Assembly (NCBI RefSeq): GCF_901709675.1
Contig: NC_051105.1
Coordinates: 6,687,104 to 6,751,103 of the forward strand
Direction: 5' to 3'
DNA length: 64,000 bases
Source of the DNA: Syngnathus acus
Lineage: Eukaryota > Chordata > Actinopteri > Syngnathiformes > Syngnathidae
Shown here: in pieces, positions 39,184 through 49,800 of the stretch
Position numbering within the stretch: position 1 is the stretch's first letter
Layout of the letters: the number at the start of each line of letters is the position of its first letter
Made by a program: the position numbers and the translations under genes
Notes under the pieces: generated by a model
Database searches by the model: none
Seen by the model: the letters and a program-made list of their open reading frames with translations, nothing else
Told to the model about the DNA's origin: nothing

Positions 39184-40499
39184 TTAGTGTGAAATGGGAG
39201 ATCCCTGGATGACAAGGTCATCATTAGTTTCTTCATTGTTAGTTGTGGGAATTGGTCTACTCAGTAGTAGTCCCCTACACAAATGACAAAAACATATTTC
39301 TTGTATAAACTGCAGCAAAGAGAACAAAAACAATCAATCAAAACGCTTGAAAAAGAAAATAATACCTTTTGGGGTCTGACACTGAGAAAACATCGATAAT
39401 AACTGGAAGCCAGCTCCTGGTAGAGTCGCTGCGGGCTAGTGAGAAAAATGATCCTTTAAGCAGGGTGATAATTGGGCCTATTCTGATCCCAATTACTCCC
39501 TTCCGATTAAAATCTGGATTATCAGATGTCTCAAATATCCTGAGTGATTATCCATTAGTGTAGGTTGTGCTGTTTTGTTTTTTTAATTTCCTCGTAAGTA
39601 ATTTCAACTAATTTCTTGAAACGGCATTCCAGTAACTATTTCCATCATTTTTTGGGTAATGTAATGAATAACTAATTGTCACATCACATACAAACTACTA
39701 CTTCTTAAATGCACTTTTTCCATACCAGATGATGAGAGAATGTCAGACTTGAGCCTTTTTCTGCTATGTTCAACACTTGTAGACGAGGGGCATTTGAGTG
39801 TTTGTCCACTGGTCTGTCGACAAAAAAAAATCAATATATCAGGTCAATATATTTATATAAGAGGGTTAAGTTTTTCAATTAATCATTCCACCCTTAGTAA
39901 ACTGTACACTTAAAATACGGTCATAAGGGTTAATAAATGCTAAATGGAGTGTGCTTTATGTTTTATGAGGACAAAAGTTTAGATCTCGAGGTGGTTCAAT
40001 TAATTTTCTTTGTTGATACTATCTCAGAAGTTATTGAGTTCAACCTTGCACTTGGTGAGCAAGAGGAGGGGTGAGCATACCTCTTTAGCTGAAGAATGCA
40101 AGGGAGCGTCTGTATTCTCTGTAGTGCTGGAAAGAATCACTGGTTCCGATGTTTCTGCTTCCTAAGAAAACATCAATATTTGAGATGTGGTGTATAATCA
40201 GTTGCAGCTTCACTCTGTTTTGTAATTTCCTATGAATTTTCTGGGACAAGCGTGACAAACACATGACAATTTGTTTTTGGACTGATTACATAGTCAAGGC
40301 CGGAGATGCCCGGCTTTTGTTGAGCATCAACAGAGTCATGAGAGGGTACAGTTCTGGGTGAATGTCAAATCAAATAATTCACAGATCGAAGCTTATGCAG
40401 TAGCCACCTTATCGTTAGGTACAGTACCTGCTGTGCCAGCATTCTGTTCCTCTGATGTCGAAGCTTTGCTGCTTGAGAGCGTTTTCCCTTGCGGGGCAT
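39184..40499 (-). CDS. Unrecognised small protein, 133 residues, five coding exons
   Basis: Coding exons (minus): 40499-40428, 40161-40081, 39813-39726, 39435-39366, 39274-39184. Each junction has GT and AG in the right places and the phase carries through (0, 0, 1, 0) to a TAA at 39186-39184. The protein starts MPRKGKRSQAAKLRHQRNRM, a strongly basic N terminus. It continues with a serine/threonine-rich acidic middle (SEPVILSSTTENTDAP) and ends with a more hydrophobic segment, SWLPVIIDVFSVSDPKRGLL, and a polar tail. There is no signal peptide, membrane span or zinc site. Acceptor ttcag at 40517 opens the first coding exon, and a donor at 43579 may end a noncoding first exon. The basic start recalls some uncharacterised fish proteins, but I cannot name a family. 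The gene model rests on splice and phase consistency, not homology. Confidence 0.55.
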
Positions 40500-40516
40500 C
40501 TTGGTCTTGCCTTCCT

Positions 40517-41711
40517 CTGAAGGCAGTAAAAATCAATAAAGTGTACCTGGTTAATTCATGAAACTCTGGGGTAGTATTTCCAAACAACATATTCCGATAA
40601 GGGATTTATTTTTCCAAGAGTGCACAGCAGCCCACAAGCTTTTGTTGTGGCACAGACGAGTAGACCAGTTTAACATCAAGACAATTTGGTGAGGCATAGA
40701 ATAAAAACAAATGATTAATACAATGCGAAACTCTAAATGTTGTGATGAGTAGGAGTCTACCAAATACTTCTCTTCAACAAATGTGACATTGTTCTTACTC
40801 AGTCTTACTAGCATTATGATCAGTGTCATAAAGCAACACAAATGTCACAATGTTGCCCAAGTTACGACTTCTATGATGAGTAAAGTTCTCCTTTGCAGTT
40901 GGACAGTCAGTTGTTGTCTGTGCATTATTCGATATTTTACCAAAGAAGGTGGGTGTTTCACTTTAAACTGCTGCCCTTCTTCCTCACCGCCATTTTCAAG
41001 GTACAGCTGATATGCATCTTTTCATTTAATCTTTTAATTAAGACTAGTGGCAACGGACGCTAGCGAGCCAAACGCTATACTCTTCATCAACCATCTTATT
41101 CTCGTACTGTTGGATCGCACAGACGTACCAAGACTGTGCCGACCTGTTGGCCAGATGCACAGCGTTATAGTTTGGTGACAGCAGCATAAAGGCGAGTCAA
41201 AAGTCCCTGTAAACTGGATTTGACTGGAAGATGAGATATCAAGGACACCTAATTAGTCAAGTCAAGTCAAGCTTATTTATATAGTGATTAGTGGTCTTCA
41301 AGTGCCAAATGTCGATGTGTAATACTGAAGTCGACTAATCGGTTCAACTCATAGTTCAGATTTTATTTGGGGTGTAAATATAGTTGTAAATATCGATGTG
41401 TAATCCTGAAATTGACTAAACGGTTCAACTCGTAGTTCAGATTTTATTTGGGGTGTAAATATAGTTGTTCAAGACCATAATTAGAAATGTGATTCCTCCC
41501 GAGGACCCAAACCTATTATCACACCATATCACTGGAGATCAATTTAGGACATAAAACACAGAAGCTAAGAACTGAAAACAAAGGGCACAAAGCTTGTTTA
41601 ATTTGGACATTTGGGCAACCCAATTCAAATGAAGACACGCTCCCATCCTGGGAAGGTCTACAAAGCCATGGCCGTGAACTATAACAATAATATTTATTTC
41701 CACACCAAAAC
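40517..41711. other. Intron-like sequence between the small gene and the piggyBac element
   Basis: No coding signal. It holds a 'caagtcaagcttatttatatag' type teleost repeat scrap near 41264-41287 and an 81 bp tandem duplication (listed separately). Confidence 0.5.
41307..41468. repeat. 81 bp tandem duplication
   Basis: Two adjacent copies, 41307-41387 and 41388-41468, share the segments 'cgatgtgtaat', 'ggttcaactc' and 'gttcagattttatttgggg' in the same order and spacing. A handful of substitutions separate them, so the duplication is not very recent. Confidence 0.85.
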
Positions 41712-41954
41712 TTAACCCTTAGATGCATGAGTGACTGAACCCTCCACTCTTCCATTAGAATGAATGCGTTTTATGCCATTTTGCTTAAGAATAATCATAT
41801 ATATATATATATAACATTCAGTATTATATTTACACAATAATGATTTGTTTGAAATATCTATTTTTCACTTTTTAACATTTTTGAAAAAGAACAATTACAT
41901 GTAACAACAATAGAAAAACTGTGAACTGTGTGTGTGTTTTGCCTCACTTTCTCA

Positions 41955-43262
41955 TCACTGCCTGCAGTTCAGGCAAACTACCATCTTCTGGCTGTGATCA
42001 TTGCACACAGGAACATTGCATTTCCCACACTTATTGCTGACCTTGCGGTCTTTTCTGCTTGGGCAGATGTGACACCTCTTCCTCTTTGGTTGGCCCAGGC
42101 TGCTACTTTCCTGTGGCTGGGTTGTGGGTTTTGTCACCCCACACCTTTCCATTGCTTCTATAATCGGGGTTTGTAGCTGGGGGTAGCGTTCCAGCCGACT
42201 CCTCATGTATGGTGTGACAAGCTCCTTTGACAGCTCTTGGAGGAAGAGCCGTCGTGCATTGGTGATGCCACTCTTGAAATCTGGGTGTTGAGCTGTGAAA
42301 AAGGTGTAAGCACACCTTGGGCCACCTCTGTGTTTGGCGCATGCAGGTGTATGTGCCAACCATCTGGTCGGTGGTGTCGACATCTCCTTTTGTCTTATTG
42401 TAAAATGTGATCACTTCTGTTTTTTTCTTCACGCTAGTTTCATCCACTACTTTGTCGTGGTGCATCGTGCTCAGGAGCACAACAGCTTTTCCTTTCTTCG
42501 TGACATAGCTGACCATGGTAGGGTTGCCATTGAATCCAAACTCTGTGCTGTGAACCTCCCTGGACTTGGAAGGCTTCATCAGAGGAGGGATAATCTGGCT
42601 TGTTCTGGCGGAGAGTCCCGACAATGGTGAGATCCTTATCCAAGAGATGCTGCGCAAGAGGCACACCGGTGAAGAAGTTGTCCATTGTTATGTTTCGACC
42701 TGTGTGGCTAAATTGATTACACAACTGCTGGACAATGGTTTCACTCAGATTCTTCTGAACTTCTTCTGCTGGTTGTCTCCCCGTGTAAACTATGCCATTT
42801 ATTGCATAGGGGATGCGTGCATCACAAACCCAAAAGATTTGTAGGCCTACTTTGCAGGCTTTCTTGGCATGTACTGTCAGAACTTGCACCTACCCCTGAA
42901 AGGCACAAGCTGTTCGTCCACAGTAAGGCAATCACTGGGGATGAATCCCTGTCGGCAATTGACCAGAAACAGGTCCCATACATAACGAAAGGCTGCCATG
43001 TGGTCTGTTTCCAGCCGGATGGCTCTGGTCCTTTTATCATCGAAGCGCAAGGTACGGCGAATGTCTTCAAATCTCCCAGTCGACATCGTGGCCTTGTACA
43101 TGGGATTATGTAGAGGACTTCCAAATAGCTCACGGACTGAAACATCCCAGTTCTTCTCACTTCCTGCAAGCAGGGTCAATCCTATGAAGGCCATGAATTC
43201 ATCTTTGCTGATATTTTTCCAATTTTTTCCTCTAGCTGTTGCAACTCTCCGTCCTTCCAAGT
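41955..43262 (-). pseudogene. Broken piggyBac transposase (PGBD-like)
   Basis: The minus strand encodes a piggyBac transposase lacking its N-terminal part and spread over successive frames. Three frame changes lie near 42885, 42590 and 42330. The catalytic aspartates expected of the family are all visible: in LTVDEQLVPFRGR, in NITMDNFFTG and in GDVDTTDQMV. A C-terminal cysteine-rich zinc-binding tail is intact (CHICPSRKD, CGKCNVPVC, CLNC), ending at a stop at 41955. The usual family length is about 550-600 residues, whereas only about 430 codons remain here. It cannot make active transposase as it stands. It could respond in trans only if a related active copy exists elsewhere. Confidence 0.93.
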
Positions 43263-43329
43263 TTGTGGCTCTTTGCGGTACACAGTAAAAAAATGTGGCT
43301 CTTAGTCTCTGACTGGTTGGCCACCCCTG
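43263..43329 (-). mobile_element. Possible hAT-type terminal fragment nested in the piggyBac element
   Basis: Minus strand begins CAGGGGTGGCCAACC, which resembles the terminal repeat of many hAT elements, followed by repeated 'agagccaca' motifs. It sits exactly where the piggyBac transposase loses its N-terminal homology. The other end of the hAT copy is not seen, so this is a fragment if correctly identified. Confidence 0.4.
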
Positions 43330-43578
43330 CCATAGAAAATGCACTTATGGAAACTTGGGGTAGTAATACAAAAACTACAATTTCTCAAAATATATAATAG
43401 GTAAGTTAAACATATCAATAGCATGATGTCAAAAATATGTTTTTTGAGGAATTCCTGGAATATGAAATGTTTTTAATTACAAAGATATTAAAAAAAAAAA
43501 AAAAAACTCACCGGGTCATTATGCATCTAAGGGTTAAGAAGGTGTCAGATGCGAAAATCAAGCTTGGTGTGGTCTTAC

Positions 43579-43700
43579 CTGTCCGAATCCAGTTAATTTG
43601 ACAAATGCTAGGACTTCCACAAGGTGGACGACTGTGTTTAAAGTTCCGCCAACGAGTGTTGTTCTTTTGTTTTCGATCTTATAGAAAACTAGCTTATAGG
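43579..43700 (-). other. Candidate noncoding first exon of the small 133-residue gene
   Basis: On the minus strand a GGACAG then GTAAGA donor lies at 43579. The next good acceptor downstream on that strand is the one opening the first coding exon of the small gene at 40516. This would make an intron of about 3 kb that contains the piggyBac insertion. The 5' edge of the exon is unknown, and 43700 is approximate. Confidence 0.4.
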
Positions 43701-44599
43701 TACATTACCGCCATCTATCGGAAGACTTGGAACGGCAGCATATACAAAATGGGAACAAATAACAGATTTTTTAATATGAAATTATTTTCATTTTCGCTAC
43801 CCAACTGTTTGATAATAAAATAATATTTTTGTAATATAATAATGAGAGATATATATATAATATATAATTAATATATTACATCTAATTTGACATCCTCACG
43901 AAAGCAAGTGACTGTGTACATTCAACTACCCTCGGACCTATCTGCACTTGTTGCACAATGTTCAATACAAAAATGATGCCATCCTAGTAATAGAATATTA
44001 TTTTCATCCCGTGTATTTTTGTCCGCAGTAATTTTTCTTTTTGTGTGCCGTGCTTAGCTTTAACCTATTTTATATTTGCTGTTAAAATTCATACAGTATT
44101 ACATTAAACGGTTTGAGTACGAAAAGACGAAAAATTAAACGCTTAAAGCGAAACAAAATAATAAAAATACTCTTAAAATTGTGTTAAATGAACGGTGTCG
44201 GTCCAATGGCTAGGTGAGAGGTTTGTAAACACGGCACATCCTGGAATGTACCATATTCGGGGGAGGGGTTATGACGGCGTGTTCTACTTCAAATTAAGGC
44301 TGTGTCCTTACAAAATGCTTTATCTTCTATTAAAAGGCGACAATAAATATAAAATGTTGGTGCCTTACATTTTGTTTGGTGGTTTTAATGTCGGATTTAT
44401 TTTATAGTACTAGTCATCTGCTCATGCCACCCCTTGTGGACTCGGATATGGAACCGTCTGCTCGTCCACTGTGTATCAGCTGAGTTGAAGAATACCACCC
44501 AGTCATGACTGCCCCGATAGGAGCACTTCAGGGACGCTACTTTTGATGCGCTCATCTACTGGCGGAAACAAGCATATTTTACCTCTGTGTTTAAAAAAA
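43701..44599. other. Intergenic, possible divergent promoter region
   Basis: AT-rich sequence between the minus-strand small-gene exon and the presumed dop1b first exon. No reading frame with protein character is seen. If both 5' exons are real, this segment would serve two divergent genes. Confidence 0.35.
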
Positions 44600-44693
44600 T
44601 ATATACATTGAGGCGAAATCATGTAAATTGTCTCGTCTTCGTGCTTGGCTTCTTCGAAACGACTGAGCTTGCACGCAAACCGCGGTTTATTCG
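44600..44693 (+). other. Candidate noncoding first exon of dop1b
   Basis: A strong donor (TTCG then GTGAGTC) follows 44693, downstream of a short stretch with CG dinucleotides. The acceptor just before the dop1b start codon (gtttttgcag, ending at 46780) shows that the ATG exon is preceded by an intron, so a noncoding exon is expected upstream. The left edge is not determinable. Confidence 0.45.
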
Positions 44694-45642
44694 GTGAGTC
44701 ATTTTATTGATGCACCTGATACACGGCTAGGTTAGCTTATGTATAGCCTTCTTTTATACGCTCCGAACATTCACTCACAATTATATGCGCTGAATGTATT
44801 TTTATGCTAGCTAAGCCTTCTACCGCAGTGTTCCTGTTATCTGCGGGAGTGGCGTTTTTCACCCCCCGATTAATCCACATTGCAGTTACATAATAGACTC
44901 AACTAGGGATGCTGCTATGTGGCCAAAAGCTTGTCTCATCATAATGAATATTGTGGACAAGTGCGGTGGGAATTTAGTGTCAGTCAGGTGACAATATCTG
45001 CTGCGTGGTGGTGTGGTCGTTGTGTCCTGAAACACTCAGGCATCTTTGAATTGATGGCAGTAGAAGCAAGCTGGCTAAACCGAGGCGTCAGGTTCAAACT
45101 TGGGTCCTTGATTGTATTGTTTTTAAATATCCTCCCTTGTCCTCACTCGGGTCACTGGTAAACTAAGATTTAAGTGACGTCATGAATTAATAACAATAAT
45201 TGATCATTTAAGTATTATTTCAGATAGATCAAGTGTTTGCATCATGCAAATTGGATGGAACTTTCTTTGCTGATGATATCAAATACCATAAAACTACATA
45301 AGATATGCCAATAAACATAAAACAACAAAACTTTTGAATTCTTTGGGGGGTCAACAATGAGTTAACCCACTAGTGCTTGAAGGAGCATTAAAGTACAGAT
45401 TGCAAATCCACAAACTGAAAATAAGGCATTTGATGAAACCCCAAGTTTTTATGAGCCAAACTGCATTTTTCTGACGTGATGCAATCACAAGAAAACTCTA
45501 CACAGGCCGTAGCAGACATTTGACATGTACTTGTAGTACTCCGTGGTACTTCTGCTGCCCTTTATTATTTTATCAATAATACAGCTATCCATTTTCCATA
45601 TTGCATATCCTCATTAGTATTGTGCATTAGCTGGAGTGTTTA

Positions 45643-45735
45643 CCGGCTGACTTTGGGAAAGAGGCAGTGTCCACCTTCAACTGGTCAGCAAGGAACATAT
45701 TAACAATCAATCATTCACACTCGCTTTCACAACTA
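45643..45735 (-). repeat. Teleost dispersed repeat fragment in dop1b intron 1
   Basis: Reverse orientation of the repeat tail: 'ggctgactttgggaaa', 'tccaccttcaactggtcagc' and 'caatcattcacactcgct' in order. Diverged. Confidence 0.55.
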
Positions 45736-46613
45736 ATGAAAATTTATAAACGTGTTTATTTTGGGAGGGGGCAATTACGCTCGGAATTTGCTCTTTACTT
45801 CACGCTTGGTTCCCTTGCAGGTGTTCACTACATTGACGTTCGTGTAAATGTCATTCAATCGACTAATTGTGGAGGATTACACATCATCCATTTCTATTTC
45901 ACAATGTCTGTCTCATAATCTTGTCCTTCTTCACACTCCAATTATGAAACCTTGACTTGTCTGTCTTTGGTGTTGCTGTTTGTTCCTTTGTCAAATTTTC
46001 CATGAAATTCAATTAGGTAATTTTTAGGCGCGCATAAACATTTCAAGTCATAAACAAGTTTCTCTGTTGTAAACAAAACCAGAGGGTGGCATGACAGTAA
46101 TGAATTTAATATCATGTAGTTTAAGGGATTATTTTTTTTCCCCTCATGAATTCCATCGTCTATAGTTCGATTAGTCATGGTGTCATTTAATAAAAACACT
46201 TTGTCTTTCAATAGCCTCTAATTGCCAAGAATGTGTCTGTCAGAAGAAAACATCCCATTTGTGTCTTTGAATTGAATCTTCCAATTACTTACCCAAATTT
46301 GTTCAGGAAAAATACTGACTAAAAATAAATACAAATACTGAAGAAAAAAAACAACCAACAACCACTGTTTGGTTTGACGTTAAATTAGTTTAACCGGTTT
46401 TCCAAGATGGGATGGTTTGTCTTCTGAGGGCCATTCTGGACTTCTGAAAAACAAAGAATTATGGGGTTGAACATGAGAAATGAAAATGTTAGCAAGATAT
46501 GTCTGCATGGCAATAAGCGGCATCAGTGGATAAACTTATGTCATGTCTCTTTCTGCATAGCTCATCCCCGCTAAGCCAAAGAGTCCAGATGTCCCTCTTT
46601 CTTTTCTAATCTT

Positions 46614-46634
46614 ACACACACACACACACACACT
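46614..46634. repeat. Short (CA)n repeat in dop1b intron 1
   Basis: About ten CA units, 150-200 bp before the coding exon. Confidence 0.85.
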
Positions 46635-46821
46635 CTTCTATCACATGCACTGCATAATTCCATTTACCATAAACAAGCCCCAGAGGCTTCTCAGAGAGAC
46701 AACATGAGAAGTTGATTTTCATCCACGCCTAGTGGGGAGAAAAAAAAAAAAACTTTTGCGTGCCTTTGCTGTTTTTGCAGAAACATTATGAGAACATGCT
46801 GCCGCCCGACTGACTTGTGAC

Positions 46822-49800
46822 ATGGATCCCGAGGAAGTCGAACTGCAGAACGACTACCGCTACCGCAGCTACGCAGCAGTCATTGAGAAGGCGCTGCGAA
46901 ACTTTGAATCGTCAAGCGAATGGGCGGATCTCATTTCCTCCTTGGGCAAGCTCAACAAGGTAGAAATTCCTGTTACACTACCCGATTTAAAATAATGTTT
47001 TTTGGAACCACAGCTTTTGCTAATTTCTTCTCACTCCCCGCCAGGCCCTACAGAGTAACCTCCGTTACTCCCTCCTTCCCAAGAGGCTCATCATCGGCAA
47101 ACGTCTGGCCCAATGCCTGCACCCGGCCTTACCAAGCGGGGTGCACCTCAAGGCTCTGGAGACCTACGAGGTTATTTTCAAAATCATCGGGACAAAATGG
47201 CTGGCCAAGGATTTGTTCATTTACAGGTGAGTCGAAAAATTACGAGCGATAGCCTGAGGTGCTTTGTGAGTTTTGCTGTGACACATTTTATTTTTCTGTA
47301 TTCTTAGCTCCGGCTTGTTTCCGCTATTGGGGCATGCAGCCATGGCAGTGAAGCCTGTCCTGCTGACGCTGTACGAGCGTTACTATCTGCCTCTGCAGAG
47401 GGCTTTACTTCCCAGTCTTCAGGCCTTCATAACAGGACTGCTGCCTGGCCTGGAGGAGGGACTGGAGGTCAATGACAGGTATAGTGGACCAGGCTCCTAT
47501 TTAGGTCTGGATGAAATTAAAAAGTCCGATTTTTATTTGTTTTTTTATTTTAAACATAAAATTTTTTATTTTTTTTTATTTTTTATATCTGTTTATATTA
47601 TTTTTCCTGATATAAAATTCTATGTCAGAAAAAAACTCTAATAATAATAATTGTATTAATCGCCCAGCCTAGTCTTAGGTATAAATTATAAACGTATTTT
47701 AATGAACAATTTTTTTCTGGGTCTGTTTTGTCTCTTTGTTTGTCCAGGACTGATGCCCTGCTGCTGAAGTTGTCCCTGCTGGTGGGACAGCAGGTGTTCT
47801 ATGGAGCGCTGTGGGGTTCTATTCTGGTCAGTCCTTCGGTGCGACTGCCCGCTACCGTCTTCATCGTCGCGCACTTTGACCGCACCTTGCCCCTGCAACA
47901 GCAGAAACACATGCTCGGCTATGACCATCGCCTGGTGGTAAGCGTTTCTCTCCTTGGTCATGAATTCATTCAGCAGTTCAATGAGGTCAGCTTTTGTTTG
48001 TTTGTTTACCCCTTATGCTTGTCTTTGTCTAGATGAAGTCTGTGTATCTTTCCCTGCAAGACTCAAATGTACTGGTTCAGAGGAACATGCTGGAAATCCT
48101 GCTCTTCTTTTTTCCCTTGGCCACATCCCTGGTAAACAAACTCGAAACCACATTTTCTGATTAACACCAGTCTGCACGCTGTGTATGTCTACACGCTTTT
48201 TTTTTTCTTTCTTTCTATGGTTGGTTCAGGACCCTTCAGAGGCCAGCATCGTAATGAGCATTGAGGACATGACCGCAGTGGTTTCTGCTGCTTCACTTAC
48301 ATTACTCCGCAGAGACATGTCACTCAACAGGCGCCTCTATGCATGGCTCCTAGGTAAACTGATCATGAGAAAGTCCGAAGTGCTCACTCACTACCTGTGT
48401 CGTAGTGTTTGGTCGATTTCTGGTTGTCTCACTTGACTGCACTCTTTTATTTTCTGTCCCCCTCCCCTCAGGCACAGACATTAAAGGGGAAATGGTTGCT
48501 CCGCATCCAACCATGTCTTCTTCGGCAGAGGAACATATGGTGTTTTACTTCAACACATACTCCAAGGACCTTATTGTGCAGGTAGCTCACACTTTTTGAG
48601 TTGTATCTAAACAAGTGAGGGTATCGCGGAATTGGTATTTATCGGCTACGTGTATGGATTGGATTTATTAATTGCACATGAATGAAAATTCTGATAAGGC
48701 TAGGTCCTTCCCACTTTCTAAAAAAGCTAATAAGCACAATTGGATGTAATCATCCAATTACTTGGCACTATGAATCTGCTTTTATGGACAGGAAGGTGTG
48801 TATAGAACAATACTGTCACCTAGTGGCGTTTGATAGGTATTGTTGGGGTTTATATTCCAGAGGTGGGAAGTAATGAGCTACATTTTTGCCACATTGAATT
48901 TACTCAATTAATGTTTTGGTTGAGTGATACTGTTGTGCAATATTTTAATTTGCATATTCTCATTTTACATTTTTGTCTATTTCTTATGAGTTTGCTATTT
49001 ACGTTTGTCACGCGTGTTGTACTGTATTTGCATACTGATTTACTCATGTTTGTTTCTCACTTGTTACTCTCCTTCCCATCTGGCCGTGTCCTTGCCTTCA
49101 GGGTCTGATTAGCATTCTCAAACAGAAGAATGTGCAGAGCAAACCGGAGAATGTGATTGGCTACCTCAGGCCTTTTCGCATCATTATTAGTTTGCTGGAT
49201 AAACCAGAATTAGGTAAGTCCGTCACTTAAAGACATTAAAATAATGAATTATGGCTTGTTTTTAAGAGTACTTACTGTGGTATCTGTGTCCAGGTCCCGC
49301 GGTCCTGAGCTGTGTGCTGTTGGAGGTGGTCCGAGCTTTTTACAGCTACTGTCGAGAGATGCTGGGTGATGATGCTTTCATCAGCTCAAGGCTCTCCGGC
49401 AACCAGTTAGCTAGGTGAGGGCAGCAGAGACAACTATCAGAACAGTCACAATATTTTTACCAGCAGTATCTGTACGACGTGGAGTTTGTTCCATATAGAT
49501 GTTTGTCCTTGTTGAATTTTCACAGCATGATAAAAGAGAACAAGAATGCTTCGGAGATCATCAAGACAATGAATATGCTCGTGAGCTCCATGAACAGTGA
49601 TTACCTTTGGGATTACATGACCGAGTGCTTCTGCAAGTCTCTCAGGCGAGACACACAGTTTCATTGTTACAGTTATTGAATGAGCTCTTGTTTACTGAAC
49701 TTTTTTTTTTTTTTCCCTCATACTTGTAGTGACGTGGGCGAGCCACCAAAGCCTCAGCGTGACAGCAGTTGTCCCGCTGCCTCTGTCACAGAGATGTCAA

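Larger units (their letters stand above)
41712..43537 (-). mobile_element. piggyBac-superfamily DNA transposon with TTAA target duplication
   Basis: The element is bounded by TTAA at 41712-41715 and 43534-43537. Perfect 13 bp terminal inverted repeats start directly inside: CCCTTAGATGCAT at 41716-41728, and its reverse complement at 43521-43533. TTAA duplication and ends starting CCC are hallmarks of piggyBac elements. The element is 1818 bp and carries a broken transposase on the minus strand. It lies in the presumed first intron of the small gene at 39184-40499, in the same orientation. A (TA)n run lies inside, near 41796-41812. Confidence 0.95.
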
